DNA from: Wukongibacter sp050859025
Lineage (GTDB): Bacteria > Bacillota > Clostridia > Peptostreptococcales > Caminicellaceae
Direction: 5' to 3'
Assembly (NCBI RefSeq): GCF_050859025.1
Contig: NZ_CP138200.1
Location: 2,728,001 to 2,792,000 of the forward strand
DNA length: 64,000 nucleotides
In this document: piece by piece, positions 1 to 8,535 of the stretch
Layout: each line of letters opens with the position of its first letter
Position numbering within the stretch: the stretch's first letter is position 1
Notes under the pieces: generated by a model
The model's input: the letters and a program-made list of their open reading frames with translations, nothing else
Told to the model about the DNA's origin: nothing
The model's database searches: none
Program-made: the position numbers and the translations under genes

Positions 1-5
1 TGGCT

Positions 6-287
6 ATGGCAGTGAGTATAAAAAACAATAATTGGGACGATGAAGCATATCAAAATGGGGTAATAAAGCCTTATAGAAAGATTAAGCAGTTATATGAAGA
101 AATAGAAAAAAAGGAGATGTTTCCGGATTTAATTCAAATGAGAGAATCTCTGGAGATGTTAAGATTAATACTTGAAACTAAAAAAGTATGTATTAATGAA
201 CAAGAAGAAATATTTAGAGAGATATTTGAAGAAACGGAAATAATAGATCTTTTTCCGGAGTTTCAGATGGATAAATATATAGGTTAA
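6..287 (+). CDS. small protein of unknown function, possibly the 3' end of a longer gene
   Basis: The frame stays open to the window edge upstream of the ATG at 6, so this may be either a complete 93-residue protein or the tail of a longer one. No family is recognised. The product is acidic and rich in Glu, Lys and Ile, with a predicted mostly helical character and no membrane segment or signal peptide. It ends 33 bp before the PP-loop gene and is on the same strand, so the two are probably co-transcribed; a role linked to that enzyme is only a guess from position. No terminator separates them. Confidence 0.5.
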   Translation: MAVSIKNNNWDDEAYQNGVIKPYRKIKQLYEEIEKKEMFPDLIQMRESLEMLRLILETKKVCINEQEEIFREIFEETEIIDLFPEFQMDKYIG

Positions 288-320
288 TGGTGGATTATAT
301 GAAAAAAAGGAGGAGCTTGG

Positions 321-1448
321 ATGACTAATGGGGAATACTGCAAAAAATGTGTAATGAAATCAAGTAATCCGGGAATAGTTATTGATAAAAATGGAGTATG
401 TAATATATGTAATAATACTGAGTATGATAGTTTTTATAAGAATTTTAAGAAGAGTATAAAATACTATAATAAATTCAAGGCGGATATGAGTTCAAAAGAT
501 AAAAGCAGGAAATATGACTGTATTGTAATGTTTAGTGGTGGAAAGGACAGTATTAATATTCTGCATAAATTTGCTAAGGAGCATAATTTAAGGGTACTAG
601 CCTTAACTATTAATCTACCCTTTGAAAGTGAGACATCAAAAGCAAATATTGAGAAAGTAGTTTCAGAGCTTGATGTAGACCATATTTCTTTAACACCTTC
701 AACAAGCGGTTATATAGAATTGATGAGATCAATCTTTACTCAAAAACAGGGGGACAGGATTTTAAATGTTGATGGACTTACAAAATACAAGCATCTTTCG
801 CCATGTATTGCTTGTACAAGCTTTATTAAGATAATGTCATGCTTTATTGCGGAAAGATTCAATATACCCTATGTATTGTATTGTGCTGATCCCGGACAAA
901 TGGCCAATCTGCCAATAAATATAGAAAATACAATTGAAGCAATGAAGTCAGTGTTTGATGTTGATTTTATTAATTACATATTTAATGATGATATAGATAA
1001 GCTGGATTCAAAGAAAAATCCAAATGCACCTATAGTTATTTACCCATATATAGCAATTCCAGATTATGATCCTAATAAGATAATTTCAAAACTAAAGGCA
1101 TTGGGGTTATACGATTCTACACCACAGGAAGGTCACTGTATATTATGGTCACTATTAAATTATAACGCGATAAAGAAATACGATAGTCCATTTTATATCC
1201 TAGATTATGCACATAATATTAGAAATGGAAAATTAGATAGAGATAATACTATTCAATTTTTAGAAGCATTTAAGAATATGATGTTTAAGGTTGGAGAAGG
1301 AAAATTAACACCAAAGGATGATGTGCATTTAAGAAATATATTAGATAGTGTGTTTACTACAAAAGGAGAGTTTGAGTATACTTATAGTAATATAATGAAA
1401 ATGAGTGAGATAGCTAATAAGTTGGATATTTCTCTTAGTGATATTTGA
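321..1448 (+). CDS. PP-loop ATP pyrophosphatase, N-acetyl sugar amidotransferase-like
   Basis: 375 residues, preceded by a GGAGGAG ribosome site. The N-terminus has a Cys-x2-Cys pair (CKKC) and a second one about 20 residues later (CNIC), a zinc-knuckle pattern seen in WbpG/PseA-type N-acetyl sugar amidotransferases. The nucleotide-binding PP-loop SGGKDS follows at about residue 73. Such enzymes adenylate a carbonyl or amide oxygen and replace it with ammonia, usually in surface sugar biosynthesis. A Cys pair in CIACTSF lies mid-protein and may ligate metal or carry sulfur, so a tRNA/cofactor thiolation role is an alternative. The sugar genes that normally accompany it are not in the window; only a small unknown gene precedes it. 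A strong terminator closes the unit. Family is fairly sure, substrate is not. Confidence 0.7.
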   Translation: MTNGEYCKKCVMKSSNPGIVIDKNGVCNICNNTEYDSFYKNFKKSIKYYNKFKADMSSKDKSRKYDCIVMFSGGKDSINILHKFAKEHNLRVLALTINLPFESETSKANIEKVVSELDVDHISLTPSTSGYIELMRSIFTQKQGDRILNVDGLTKYKHLSPCIACTSFIKIMSCFIAERFNIPYVLYCADPGQMANLPINIENTIEAMKSVFDVDFINYIFNDDIDKLDSKKNPNAPIVIYPYIAIPDYDPNKIISKLKALGLYDSTPQEGHCILWSLLNYNAIKKYDSPFYILDYAHNIRNGKLDRDNTIQFLEAFKNMMFKVGEGKLTPKDDVHLRNILDSVFTTKGEFEYTYSNIMKMSEIANKLDISLSDI

Positions 1449-1600
1449 TAGCAAGGAGCTAATAAAGTTTGTAATATATTGATTAATTCAGTGGATCTTC
1501 TAGCAATTCTACTAGGTAAGAAATAGTAGAACGTATAAAATTAAGACAAGGAAAAGAACTACTCACAAAAAAGTAAAAGTTGAAAAATTTATAATAAAGC

Positions 1601-1634
1601 AAAAGCCTCCAATCAATGATTGGAGGCTTTTTTA
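1601..1634 (+). terminator. Rho-independent terminator
   Basis: A nearly perfect hairpin with arms AAGCCTCCAATCA and TGATTGGAGGCTT is followed directly by a T run. It lies 150 bp downstream of the PP-loop gene and ends that operon before the aco promoter region. Confidence 0.9.
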
Positions 1635-1768
1635 ATACCCAATGAAAAGAGACTTGCTTCTAAATTTAGAAAAAAGCAAAACAGTATTTGAGCTTATATG
1701 TGTACATTCCTATTCATAAAAGGCAAGACTTTGTTCCCTTCTCTGTAATCAGAGGGAGTTCCCAATGA

Positions 1769-1817
1769 TGGGAAAAGTATCAAAAATGGGAAAAGAACAG
1801 TATCGTTTTTGGGAAAA
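1769..1817 (+). repeat. three direct repeats TGGGAAAA upstream of the aco promoter
   Basis: TGGGAAAA occurs at 1769, 1787 and 1810, i.e. 18 and 23 bp apart, 150-200 bp before the sigma-54 promoter. This is the distance at which enhancer-type activators such as AcoR bind, so these could be activator sites. No half-site consensus is known to me for this organism; the role is inference from position and repetition only. Confidence 0.35.
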
Positions 1818-1902
1818 ATACGACTCTTGAAGAGTTATGCATATCTTTTTCAAGAACTTCTACTGAAAGAACAATTGTATTTTTATAAATTCAGAATATT
1901 GA

Positions 1903-1938
1903 AATTAAGCTATTTGATGGATTACACATAGCTTAATT
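1903..1938 (+). promoter_or_regulatory. inverted repeat, candidate AcoR upstream activating site
   Basis: Perfect 11-bp arms AATTAAGCTAT and ATAGCTTAATT are separated by 14 bp and centred about 50 bp before the -24 element. The symmetric site and its place support binding of the dimeric AcoR activator encoded at 8536. An alternative is a site for another regulator; binding is not shown by the sequence. Confidence 0.5.
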
Positions 1939-1967
1939 GTATAAATATGCTTATAGATTCAAGAAAT

Positions 1968-1983
1968 TGGCATGTGAATTGCT
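1968..1983 (+). promoter_or_regulatory. sigma-54 (-24/-12) promoter of the aco operon
   Basis: TGGCATGTGAATTGCT matches the sigma-54 consensus TGGCACG-N4-TTGCW at every position but one (C to T in the -24 box), with the required GG-to-GC spacing. It lies 45 bp upstream of the first translated codon of the leader ORF. The presence of an AcoR-type sigma-54 activator at the end of the locus fits this promoter. Confidence 0.85.
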
Positions 1984-2028
1984 CTTAATAATTTATGAAA
2001 ATTAGATCTTGAGTTGGGAGGGGGGAAG

Positions 2029-2085
2029 ATGGTATTTGGAGAAATTGCTGTAGTTTGTGTAAAGGTAGAAATACTAAAACAATGA
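2029..2085 (+). CDS. 18-codon leader ORF before acoA
   Basis: ATG at 2029 follows an unusually strong purine tract (GGGAGGGGGG, 2016-2025) and opens an 18-codon frame, MVFGEIAVVCVKVEILKQ, ending at TGA 2083-2085, just 17 bp before the acoA start and partly over its ribosome site region. It could be a leader peptide that couples or tunes acoA translation, or simply a chance frame. The strong ribosome site is the only positive evidence. Confidence 0.3.
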   Translation: MVFGEIAVVCVKVEILKQ

Positions 2086-2102
2086 AATGGGAGGGACTAA
2101 TT

Positions 2103-3089
2103 TTGACTTTATCAAATGAGAAAATAATTGATATGTATCAAGCTATGATAAGGATAAGAAAATTTGAAACACAGGCTATGAATCTTTTTGCACAGGGAAG
2201 TATACCGGGATTTGTACATCTATACCTTGGAGAAGAAGCAGTTGCTACTGGTGTATGTGCGAACCTTAAAGAAGATGATTACATAACAAGCACTCATAGA
2301 GGACATGGACACATTGTGGCTAAGGGCGGAGACTTAAAGTATATGATGGCGGAGCTTTATGGAAAAGAAACAGGCTACTGTAAAGGAAAAGGTGGCTCAA
2401 TGCACATTGCTGATGCTACAAAAGGTATATTAGGAGCGAATGGTATTGTAGGAGCAGGTCATAATATTGCTGTTGGGGCTGGATTAAGTGCTCAATATAG
2501 AGGGACTGATCAGGTTTGTGTTTGTTTCTTTGGGGATGCGTCAACTAACCAAGGTACATTCCATGAATCCCTAAATCTTGCTAGTGTATGGAAACTTCCC
2601 GTAATTTTTGTTTGTGAAAACAATCTATATGGAATATCTACTAGCCAGAGTAGACATCAAGCAATTACAGATGTTTCAGATAGAGCCGTTGCATACAATA
2701 TGCCTGGTGTTACTGTTGATGGAAATGATGTATTTGCTGTTTATGAAGCTTCAAAGGAAGCAATAAAAAGAGCAAAAGATGGACAAGGGCCTACCCTAAT
2801 AGAGTGTAAAACCTACAGGCATAGAGGTCATTTTGAAGGAGATCCCGGTGCATATAAACCTAAAGAAGAACAAAATGAATGGCTTGGGAAAGATCCTATA
2901 CCAAGAATTGAGAAATTTATGCTAGATAATGAAATCGTAACAGAAAGCAAATTGAAGGCTTTAAAAGAAGAGGTTGATAAAGAAATAAATGAAGCAGTTG
3001 AATTTGCAAATAACAGTTCTTATCCTTCGTTAGAATCTGTTGTAGAAGATATATACACTGACATAAAAGAGGAGGTTAGAGTAAGATGA
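2103..3089 (+). CDS. acoA: acetoin dehydrogenase E1 component, alpha subunit
   Basis: 328 residues from TTG 2103, chosen because GGGAGGG (2088-2094) sits 8 bp before it; an in-frame ATG at 2055 lacks a ribosome site. The protein is the thiamine diphosphate-dependent E1 alpha chain. Visible motifs are the substrate-channel stretch GHGHIVAKGG, GGSMHIAD, and the ThDP/Mg binding segment GDASTNQG followed by ENNLYGIS. The phosphorylation-loop-like YRHRGHFEGDP resembles AcoA. With AcoB it decarboxylates acetoin and transfers the hydroxyethyl group to lipoyl-E2. Length equals typical AcoA (about 325). It overlaps acoB by an ATGA. A pyruvate dehydrogenase identity is the alternative, but the sigma-54 promoter plus AcoR favour acetoin. 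Confidence 0.85.
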   Translation: MTLSNEKIIDMYQAMIRIRKFETQAMNLFAQGSIPGFVHLYLGEEAVATGVCANLKEDDYITSTHRGHGHIVAKGGDLKYMMAELYGKETGYCKGKGGSMHIADATKGILGANGIVGAGHNIAVGAGLSAQYRGTDQVCVCFFGDASTNQGTFHESLNLASVWKLPVIFVCENNLYGISTSQSRHQAITDVSDRAVAYNMPGVTVDGNDVFAVYEASKEAIKRAKDGQGPTLIECKTYRHRGHFEGDPGAYKPKEEQNEWLGKDPIPRIEKFMLDNEIVTESKLKALKEEVDKEINEAVEFANNSSYPSLESVVEDIYTDIKEEVRVR

Positions 3090-4057
3090 GAACGATGACA
3101 TATGCTGAAGCTATAAGAGAAGGTATGAGAATCAAAATGAATGAAGATCCAAATGTATTAATTTTTGGAGAGGATGTAGGTGCATTTGGTGGATGCTTTG
3201 GAGTAACAGCCGGGCTTTTTGATGAATTTGGTGAAAAAAGAGTAAGGGATACTCCTATATCTGAAGGGGTCATAGTAGGGTGTGCTGTTGGAGCAGCGGC
3301 AACTGGATTAAGACCTATTGCAGAACTCATGTTTATAGATTTTCTAACGGTTGGAATGGATCAGCTTGTAAATCAAGCTGCAAAAATGAGATATATGTTT
3401 GGAGGAAAAATCACTCTTCCTATGGTAGTTAGATTACCAGGTGGCGCAGGTGTACAAGCTGCAGCACAGCATTCTCAGTCTCTAGAAGCGTGGATTACCC
3501 ATGTACCTGGTCTTAAGGTGGTATATCCATCAACGCCGCAGGATGCTCTTGGTCTTATGTTAGGTGCTATAGAAGATGATAATCCTGTAATGTTTGTAGA
3601 GCATAAGTTGTTATATGCTGTTACCGGTGAAGTTGAAGATGATGTAAAGCCAATTCCTTTAGGAGTAGCAGATATTAAGAGATCGGGTACGGATGTTACT
3701 GTAATAGCAACTGGAAAAATGGTGCATGATGCATTAAAAGCTGCTGAATTACTTTCAAAAGAGGGAATAGAGGTTGAGGTAATAGATCCAAGATCACTAT
3801 ATCCTCTTGACAAGGAAACTATATTTAAATCTCTCCAAAAGACTAATAGGGTAGTGATAGTTACTGAAGAAAACAAACGAGGGGGTTATGGTGGAGAAAT
3901 TTCAGCGTTGATCTCAGAGAATTATTTTGACTATCTTGATGCTCCTATAATAAGAGTGGGAGCTCTGGATACTCCAATACCATTTTCTCCGACTCTTGAA
4001 AGCTATGTAATACCTAATGAAAAGGATATAGTTAATGCCGTTAAAGAAATAATATAA
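3086..4057 (+). CDS. acoB: acetoin dehydrogenase E1 component, beta subunit
   Basis: 323 residues. It is the E1 beta chain of a branched 2-oxo acid/acetoin dehydrogenase: the N-terminal half carries the transketolase pyrimidine-binding fold (GEDVGAFGGCFGVT, DTPISEG), with the conserved Glu-rich PIAELMFIDF segment, and the C-terminal half has the transketolase C fold (EENKRGGYGGEIS). It forms an alpha2beta2 heterotetramer with AcoA. ATG overlaps the acoA stop, so translation is coupled. A 188-bp gap with a hairpin and an interspersed repeat separates it from acoC, which breaks the usual tight acoABC spacing. Confidence 0.85.
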   Translation: MRTMTYAEAIREGMRIKMNEDPNVLIFGEDVGAFGGCFGVTAGLFDEFGEKRVRDTPISEGVIVGCAVGAAATGLRPIAELMFIDFLTVGMDQLVNQAAKMRYMFGGKITLPMVVRLPGGAGVQAAAQHSQSLEAWITHVPGLKVVYPSTPQDALGLMLGAIEDDNPVMFVEHKLLYAVTGEVEDDVKPIPLGVADIKRSGTDVTVIATGKMVHDALKAAELLSKEGIEVEVIDPRSLYPLDKETIFKSLQKTNRVVIVTEENKRGGYGGEISALISENYFDYLDAPIIRVGALDTPIPFSPTLESYVIPNEKDIVNAVKEII

Positions 4058-4092
4058 AAACCGTCAAAGGGGCTGTCTCATAAATAAATATC

Positions 4093-4108
4093 CTGGGGTT
4101 AGCCCCAG
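4093..4108 (+). terminator. short GC-rich hairpin between acoB and acoC
   Basis: CTGGGG-TTAG-CCCCAG forms a compact hairpin 36 bp after acoB, followed by TGTGTTT rather than a long T run. It may be a weak terminator or an RNA-stability element that sets the ratio of E1 to E2/E3. The preceding AGGGGCTGTCTCATAAA (4069-4085) resembles the ends of some insertion sequences, so a transposon scar is also possible. Confidence 0.4.
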
Positions 4109-4117
4109 TGTGTTTCA

Positions 4118-4193
4118 GTAGAGACTTTAATTTATACGCATCAAAACCTTCCGGAAGCATTGATGATTTTGATACGTATAAATTAAGTTCTAC
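4118..4193. repeat. partial copy of the dispersed palindromic repeat (copy A)
   Basis: Inverted arms starting GTAGAGACTTTAATTTATAC (left) and ending GTATAAATTAAGTTCTAC (right) enclose a short centre. The same arms occur at 7169-7264 and 35101-35196, and half copies at 19434 and 35201. This copy lacks the outer 10 bp of the full 96-bp form. It lies inside the aco operon, where the transcript would fold into one long hairpin. Confidence 0.75.
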
Positions 4194-4245
4194 TATATGA
4201 GGCCTATACTTAATATAAAGACAGGAATTATAAGGAGGAATAATA

Positions 4246-5544
4246 ATGGCAGATGTAATTGTGATGCCTAAGCTCGGACTTACTATGAAAGAAGGAAAGA
4301 TAGCAAAGTGGCACAAAAATGAAGGGGACAAGGTTAATGAAGGAGAGATATTGTTTGAGGTTGCGACAGATAAATTAACAAATGAGGTAGAAGCAATTAA
4401 AGGAGGCTTTCTCAGAAAGCTATTAGCTGAAGAAGGGGATGTCATTCCTTGTCTAGAGCCTATTGCCATCATAGGCGACAAAGATGAAGATATATCTTCA
4501 TTATTATCTCAGTCAATGGTAGAGGCTGATAAAGAAGAAAGTGTCAAAACTGCGACTAATAAACAAGAAATCGAGAAAAAAGTAAGTCAATCGAAGAAAG
4601 TAAAGGCTTCACCAATAGCAAAGAAACTAGCAAAGGAAAATGGAATTGACATTGCTGATGTTGTTGGAACTGGGCCACAAGGAAGAATAATAAAGAAAGA
4701 TATTGAAAAATATTTAGAAGCTAAAAACAAATTTAAATCTTCTCCAATGGCAGAAAAAACTGCTGGGGAATTGAATGTTAAGCTTTCAGATATCAATAAA
4801 GCTGGTAGAATAATGAAGCAAGATGTATTAGATTTTAATAAAGAGCGTAAATTTTTTGAAGCGGCGAACCCTATTGACGAAAGAGTTCCTATGACTCAAA
4901 TGAGAAAAGTTATAGCCCAAAGGATGTCTCAAAGCTGGGAAACATCACCTTCTGTTACCTATGATATAAAAGTAGATGTTACTAATTTAAGACGATTAAA
5001 GAATAGACTTAAGGACATTTATAAGGTAACATATACCGATCTTTTAGTTAAGATTCTCTCAGAAACCCTTCTAGAGTTTCCTTTAGTAAATTGTTCAATA
5101 GATGGAGAAGAGCTTATATATAGAAATTATACGAATATCGGAGTAGCCGTTGCAATAGATGGCGGACTTGTAGTACCTGTAGTAAAATATGCAAACACTA
5201 AAGGCTTAAAAAATATTTCTTCTGAGATTAAGGAACTTGCTTTTAAGGCGAAAAGTAACGAACTTTCTACAGAAGATTTAAGTGAGGGTACCTTTACTAT
5301 AACTAATCTTGGAATGTATGGAATAGATTCCTTCTCACCAATTATCAATCAACCGCAGGTAGCAATACTTGGAGTCAATACAATAGTAGAAACACCGATA
5401 CTAGAAAATGGGAATATAATAAATAAGCCATTTATGAAATTATCTCTTACAGCAGATCATAGGGCAGTGGATGGAGCAGTTGCCGCTCAGTTCCTTTATA
5501 GAATCAAACAATATATTGACAAACCAGAGATGTTAATACTATAG
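4246..5544 (+). CDS. acoC: dihydrolipoamide acetyltransferase (E2) of acetoin dehydrogenase
   Basis: 432 residues. An N-terminal lipoyl domain (residues 1-78) has the lysine in EVATDKLTNEVEA. Two peripheral subunit-binding-like domains follow: a good one at about 120-157 (SPIAKKLAKENGID...GRIIKKDI) and a second, more degenerate one at about 166-198 (SPMAEKTAGEL...GRIMKQDV). The catalytic acyltransferase domain fills residues 215-432 and has the active-site TADHRAVDG (His-x3-Asp) near the C-terminus. It takes the acetyl group from E1 and passes it to CoA. The two binding domains in tandem are unusual for a single E2. It is 18 bp upstream of acoL. Confidence 0.88.
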   Translation: MADVIVMPKLGLTMKEGKIAKWHKNEGDKVNEGEILFEVATDKLTNEVEAIKGGFLRKLLAEEGDVIPCLEPIAIIGDKDEDISSLLSQSMVEADKEESVKTATNKQEIEKKVSQSKKVKASPIAKKLAKENGIDIADVVGTGPQGRIIKKDIEKYLEAKNKFKSSPMAEKTAGELNVKLSDINKAGRIMKQDVLDFNKERKFFEAANPIDERVPMTQMRKVIAQRMSQSWETSPSVTYDIKVDVTNLRRLKNRLKDIYKVTYTDLLVKILSETLLEFPLVNCSIDGEELIYRNYTNIGVAVAIDGGLVVPVVKYANTKGLKNISSEIKELAFKAKSNELSTEDLSEGTFTITNLGMYGIDSFSPIINQPQVAILGVNTIVETPILENGNIINKPFMKLSLTADHRAVDGAVAAQFLYRIKQYIDKPEMLIL

Positions 5545-5562
5545 GAAGGGAGCCAAAATAAT

Positions 5563-6954
5563 ATGAAAGTAGTAGTTCTTGGTGGTGGACCTGGAGGATA
5601 TGTATGTGGGATTAGAGCGGCACAGCTTGGAGCAGATGTTACGATTATAGAAAAGGAGAATATGGGAGGGACCTGTCTTAATGTTGGATGTATTCCAACA
5701 AAGGTGCTTCTTCATACTACCGAATTATATAGGACATTAAAAGAGGAATCTAAGGAGCTTGGCATAAAGGTAGATAATCTTGATATAGATTGGACTGTGC
5801 TTCAAAAGAGAAAGCAGTCAGTGGTCAATCAATTAGTAGATGGTGTGGATACTCTTTTAAAATCCAATAATATTTCAAAAATAAGTGGAGAAGGAAGGTT
5901 TATTAGTGAAAATGAGATTAGAGTCACCTTAGCTAGTGGGAAAAAAGAAACCATTAGATTTGACAAAGCAGTAATTGCTACTGGATCAGAGCCTACAATA
6001 ATTCCCTTGGAAGGTGTTGAGCTAGATGGAGTTATTACAAGTAATGAAGCTTTGTCTTTGAAGGAAATACCAGAAAATATGTGCATAATAGGAGGAGGCG
6101 TGATTGGCAGTGAATTTGCCAGTGTGTATTCCTCCATAGGAACAAAGGTTACAATTATTGAAATGCTTCCAGACATCTTACCCACAATGGATGAGGATAT
6201 TGTCAATATCTTAAAAAATCATCTGACTCAAGCAGGTGTAGATATATATACAAAAACAAAGGTTGATGGTATTCAACAACATAATGACAAACTAATTGTT
6301 AATACTAGCTGTGGAGAGAATAAGCAATCATTTATAGTAGAAAAGGTTTTATTGGCAGCTGGAAGAAAACCAGCTACTAAAAACCTAGGACTTGAGGAAA
6401 TTGGAATAAAAGCTGATAGAGGGGCTATCGTAGTTGATAGGAGAACAATGGAAACAAATATAAAAAATATATATGCTATTGGAGATTGTAATGGTGGAAT
6501 TTTGCTTGCTCATGTTGCTTCTGCTGAAGGTATAGTGGCAGCAGAAAGTATTATGGGTAAGGCATCTAAAATTAAATTTAATACCACCCCCTATGCAGTA
6601 TATACGAAACCAGAATTGGCCGCTGTAGGCATTACAGAAAAAGAAGCAAAAAATAAGGGATATGAAGTTCGAGTTGGAGAATTTCCTTTGTATGCAAATG
6701 GTAAATCATTAATTATGGGTGAATCAAACGGTCTTGTAAAGTTTGTAGCAGATGCTAAGACCGATGAGATACTTGGGATACATATGGCAGGGCCGAGAGC
6801 AACGGATTTAATTGTAGAAGGAGCATTGGCTCTTAGATTAGAAGCTACAGTTGAAGAGATTATTACAACTATTCATGCTCATCCTACTGTAGGAGAAGCA
6901 TTACATGAAGCAGCCCACTCGGTTCACCGCTTAGCAATACATTTACCAAGATAA
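5563..6954 (+). CDS. acoL: dihydrolipoamide dehydrogenase (E3)
   Basis: 463 residues, the usual length for an E3 without a lipoyl domain. The FAD-binding GGGPGGY opens the protein, the redox disulfide is in GGTCLNVGCIPTK (about residues 38-50), the NAD-binding GGGVIGSEFA lies near residue 180, and the catalytic HAHPTVGEALHEA is at the C-terminus. It reoxidises dihydrolipoyl-E2 with NAD+. It is the last gene of the core aco operon and is followed by an inverted repeat and a palindromic element before lplA. Confidence 0.92.
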   Translation: MKVVVLGGGPGGYVCGIRAAQLGADVTIIEKENMGGTCLNVGCIPTKVLLHTTELYRTLKEESKELGIKVDNLDIDWTVLQKRKQSVVNQLVDGVDTLLKSNNISKISGEGRFISENEIRVTLASGKKETIRFDKAVIATGSEPTIIPLEGVELDGVITSNEALSLKEIPENMCIIGGGVIGSEFASVYSSIGTKVTIIEMLPDILPTMDEDIVNILKNHLTQAGVDIYTKTKVDGIQQHNDKLIVNTSCGENKQSFIVEKVLLAAGRKPATKNLGLEEIGIKADRGAIVVDRRTMETNIKNIYAIGDCNGGILLAHVASAEGIVAAESIMGKASKIKFNTTPYAVYTKPELAAVGITEKEAKNKGYEVRVGEFPLYANGKSLIMGESNGLVKFVADAKTDEILGIHMAGPRATDLIVEGALALRLEATVEEIITTIHAHPTVGEALHEAAHSVHRLAIHLPR

Positions 6955-6975
6955 ATAATATAATAGTAAAATTGC

Positions 6976-7016
6976 TTAGGACTTTAGCGAATAAATTTTT
7001 GTCGTTAAAGTCCTAA
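6976..7016 (+). terminator. inverted repeat after acoL
   Basis: TTAGGACTTTAgCGA pairs with TCGtTAAAGTCCTAA across a 12-base loop. There is no clear T run after the stem, so termination is probable but not certain. It ends the acoABCL core. Confidence 0.5.
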
Positions 7017-7168
7017 AATACTATTAGTTTTAGAAATAAAGCAAGCTAAAAAAATAATTGTTCTAATAATTTATTTGTCTGAATTGAAGAAATTGTATAA
7101 TATATATGTTATAGCTTTAGGGATTCTAAAACTATATGTAGTATTAAGTTTTTTAGGATGGTAATTAT

Positions 7169-7264
7169 AGAGATTCCAATCAAAACTTTAATTTATACAC
7201 ATCAAAAATCCTGAGATTCATAGGATATTTTGATATGTATAAATTAAGATTTACTTGGAACTCT
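7169..7264. repeat. 96-bp dispersed palindromic repeat (copy B)
   Basis: Full-length copy: left arm starts AGAGATTCCAATCAAAACTT and continues AATTTATAC; the right arm is its near-perfect complement and ends GGAACTCT. The length is exactly that of the copy at 35101-35196. The flanks are AT, compatible with insertion at a TA/AT target. No coding capacity. It looks like a small nonautonomous palindromic element. Confidence 0.8.
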
Positions 7265-7330
7265 ATATATGCAATTTGCTCAATTAAAAAAATTACAATA
7301 CACTATTATATTTATATGAGGAGGAAGAAA

Positions 7331-8314
7331 ATGAAATATATAAAAACTAATTGGAATATACCATACTACAATTTTGCACTTGAAGAGTATTTGATGACTG
7401 AAGCAAAGAAGGATAGTTATATCTTCTTTTATATACATAAGCCATCTATAATTGTTGGTAAGCATCAAAATACTATAGAAGAAATTAATAAGGAATTTGT
7501 TGAAGAAAATGGTATTATTGTTGCTAGAAGACTGTCGGGGGGTGGAGCAGTATATCATGATGAAGGCAATTTAAATTTTTCCTTCATACAAAAAGCACAA
7601 AAACAAGATGTAAATAATTTTGAAAAATTTACACGACCGATAATAAATGCATTGAAGGAATTGGGCGTAGAAGCCGAGCTTTCAGGTAGAAATGATATAT
7701 TAGTTGACGGCAAAAAAATATCAGGAAATGCACAATATTATAAGAAGGGAATAATATTAAGTCATGGTACTTTACTGTTTAATTCTGATATGACTAATTT
7801 GTCTAAAGCATTAAAAGTTAAGGATTTAAAAATTAAGTCAAAGGGAATTAAATCGGTTAGAAGTAGGGTTGTAAATATTAAGGACTATATAGAAAATGAG
7901 ATGTCAATATTTGAACTAAAAGAATTCATTTTGAATTATATCTCTGAAAATGTGGATATTGAGGAATATGTTTTGAATGAAAGAGAGCTAAAAAGAATTA
8001 CTGAAATTGCAGAGGAGAAATTTAGTACATGGGATTGGATTTGGGGAAATTCTCCAGAATATGAAATTCAAAAAATAGATAAATTTCCATGTGGATTAAT
8101 TGATATACGATTAAATATTAAAAATAGTAAAATTAAAGATTGTAAAATATATGGAGATTTTTTTACAAAGAGAAATATAGAAGAATTAGAAACTTTTTTA
8201 CATGACAAAACCTATGAAAAGGAAAGTATTAAAAGGGATATGAAAAACATTGATTTATCAGATTATTTTCATGACCTTGATTTAGAAGAATTTATAGAAT
8301 TTTTAACTTTGTAA
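7331..8314 (+). CDS. lplA: lipoate-protein ligase A
   Basis: 327 residues from ATG 7331, chosen for the GAGGAGGAAG ribosome site; an upstream in-frame start lies inside the palindromic repeat. It shows the LplA signature RRLSGGGAVYHDEGNLNFS, the lysine-containing GRNDILVDGKKISGNAQ, and a C-terminal accessory domain. It activates lipoate with ATP and attaches it to the lysine of lipoyl domains, here most plausibly the AcoC lipoyl domain encoded upstream. It sits between acoL and acoR, which supports a dedicated role in the aco system. Confidence 0.92.
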   Translation: MKYIKTNWNIPYYNFALEEYLMTEAKKDSYIFFYIHKPSIIVGKHQNTIEEINKEFVEENGIIVARRLSGGGAVYHDEGNLNFSFIQKAQKQDVNNFEKFTRPIINALKELGVEAELSGRNDILVDGKKISGNAQYYKKGIILSHGTLLFNSDMTNLSKALKVKDLKIKSKGIKSVRSRVVNIKDYIENEMSIFELKEFILNYISENVDIEEYVLNERELKRITEIAEEKFSTWDWIWGNSPEYEIQKIDKFPCGLIDIRLNIKNSKIKDCKIYGDFFTKRNIEELETFLHDKTYEKESIKRDMKNIDLSDYFHDLDLEEFIEFLTL

Positions 8315-8332
8315 TATTTGAGTAATAAGTAA

Positions 8333-8362
8333 TTGAATCAATCGATTCAAGATAAATTTTTT
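8333..8362 (+). terminator. terminator after lplA
   Basis: TTGAATC-AATC-GATTCAA hairpin followed by GATAAATTTTTT. It separates lplA from the independently expressed regulator gene. Confidence 0.65.
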
Positions 8363-8535
8363 CTTGTAATCCTATTATAATAGTGTTATTTTATCTATAC
8401 AGAATAAAAAGAAGGATTTTAGCAAGTGATTCTCTAAAATATACATAGTAAAATACATAAAATTATCGAAGCTAATTGTAAATTGTGAAAAGGTACTATA
8501 AGATGATAACATTGCTATTTTGAAAGGGTGATATT

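Noticed and set aside
3076..3876. Minus-strand ORFs over acoB and similar antisense frames throughout
   Set aside because: They are shadows of strongly supported genes on the other strand, without ribosome sites or recognisable products.
4069..4085. Insertion sequence end (AGGGGCTGTCTCATAAA)
   Set aside because: Only one end-like motif is present, with no opposite end or transposase; at most a scar.
2103..6954. Pyruvate or branched-chain 2-oxo acid dehydrogenase complex
   Set aside because: Chain lengths and motifs would allow it, but the sigma-54 promoter and the AcoR-type activator in the same locus favour acetoin dehydrogenase.
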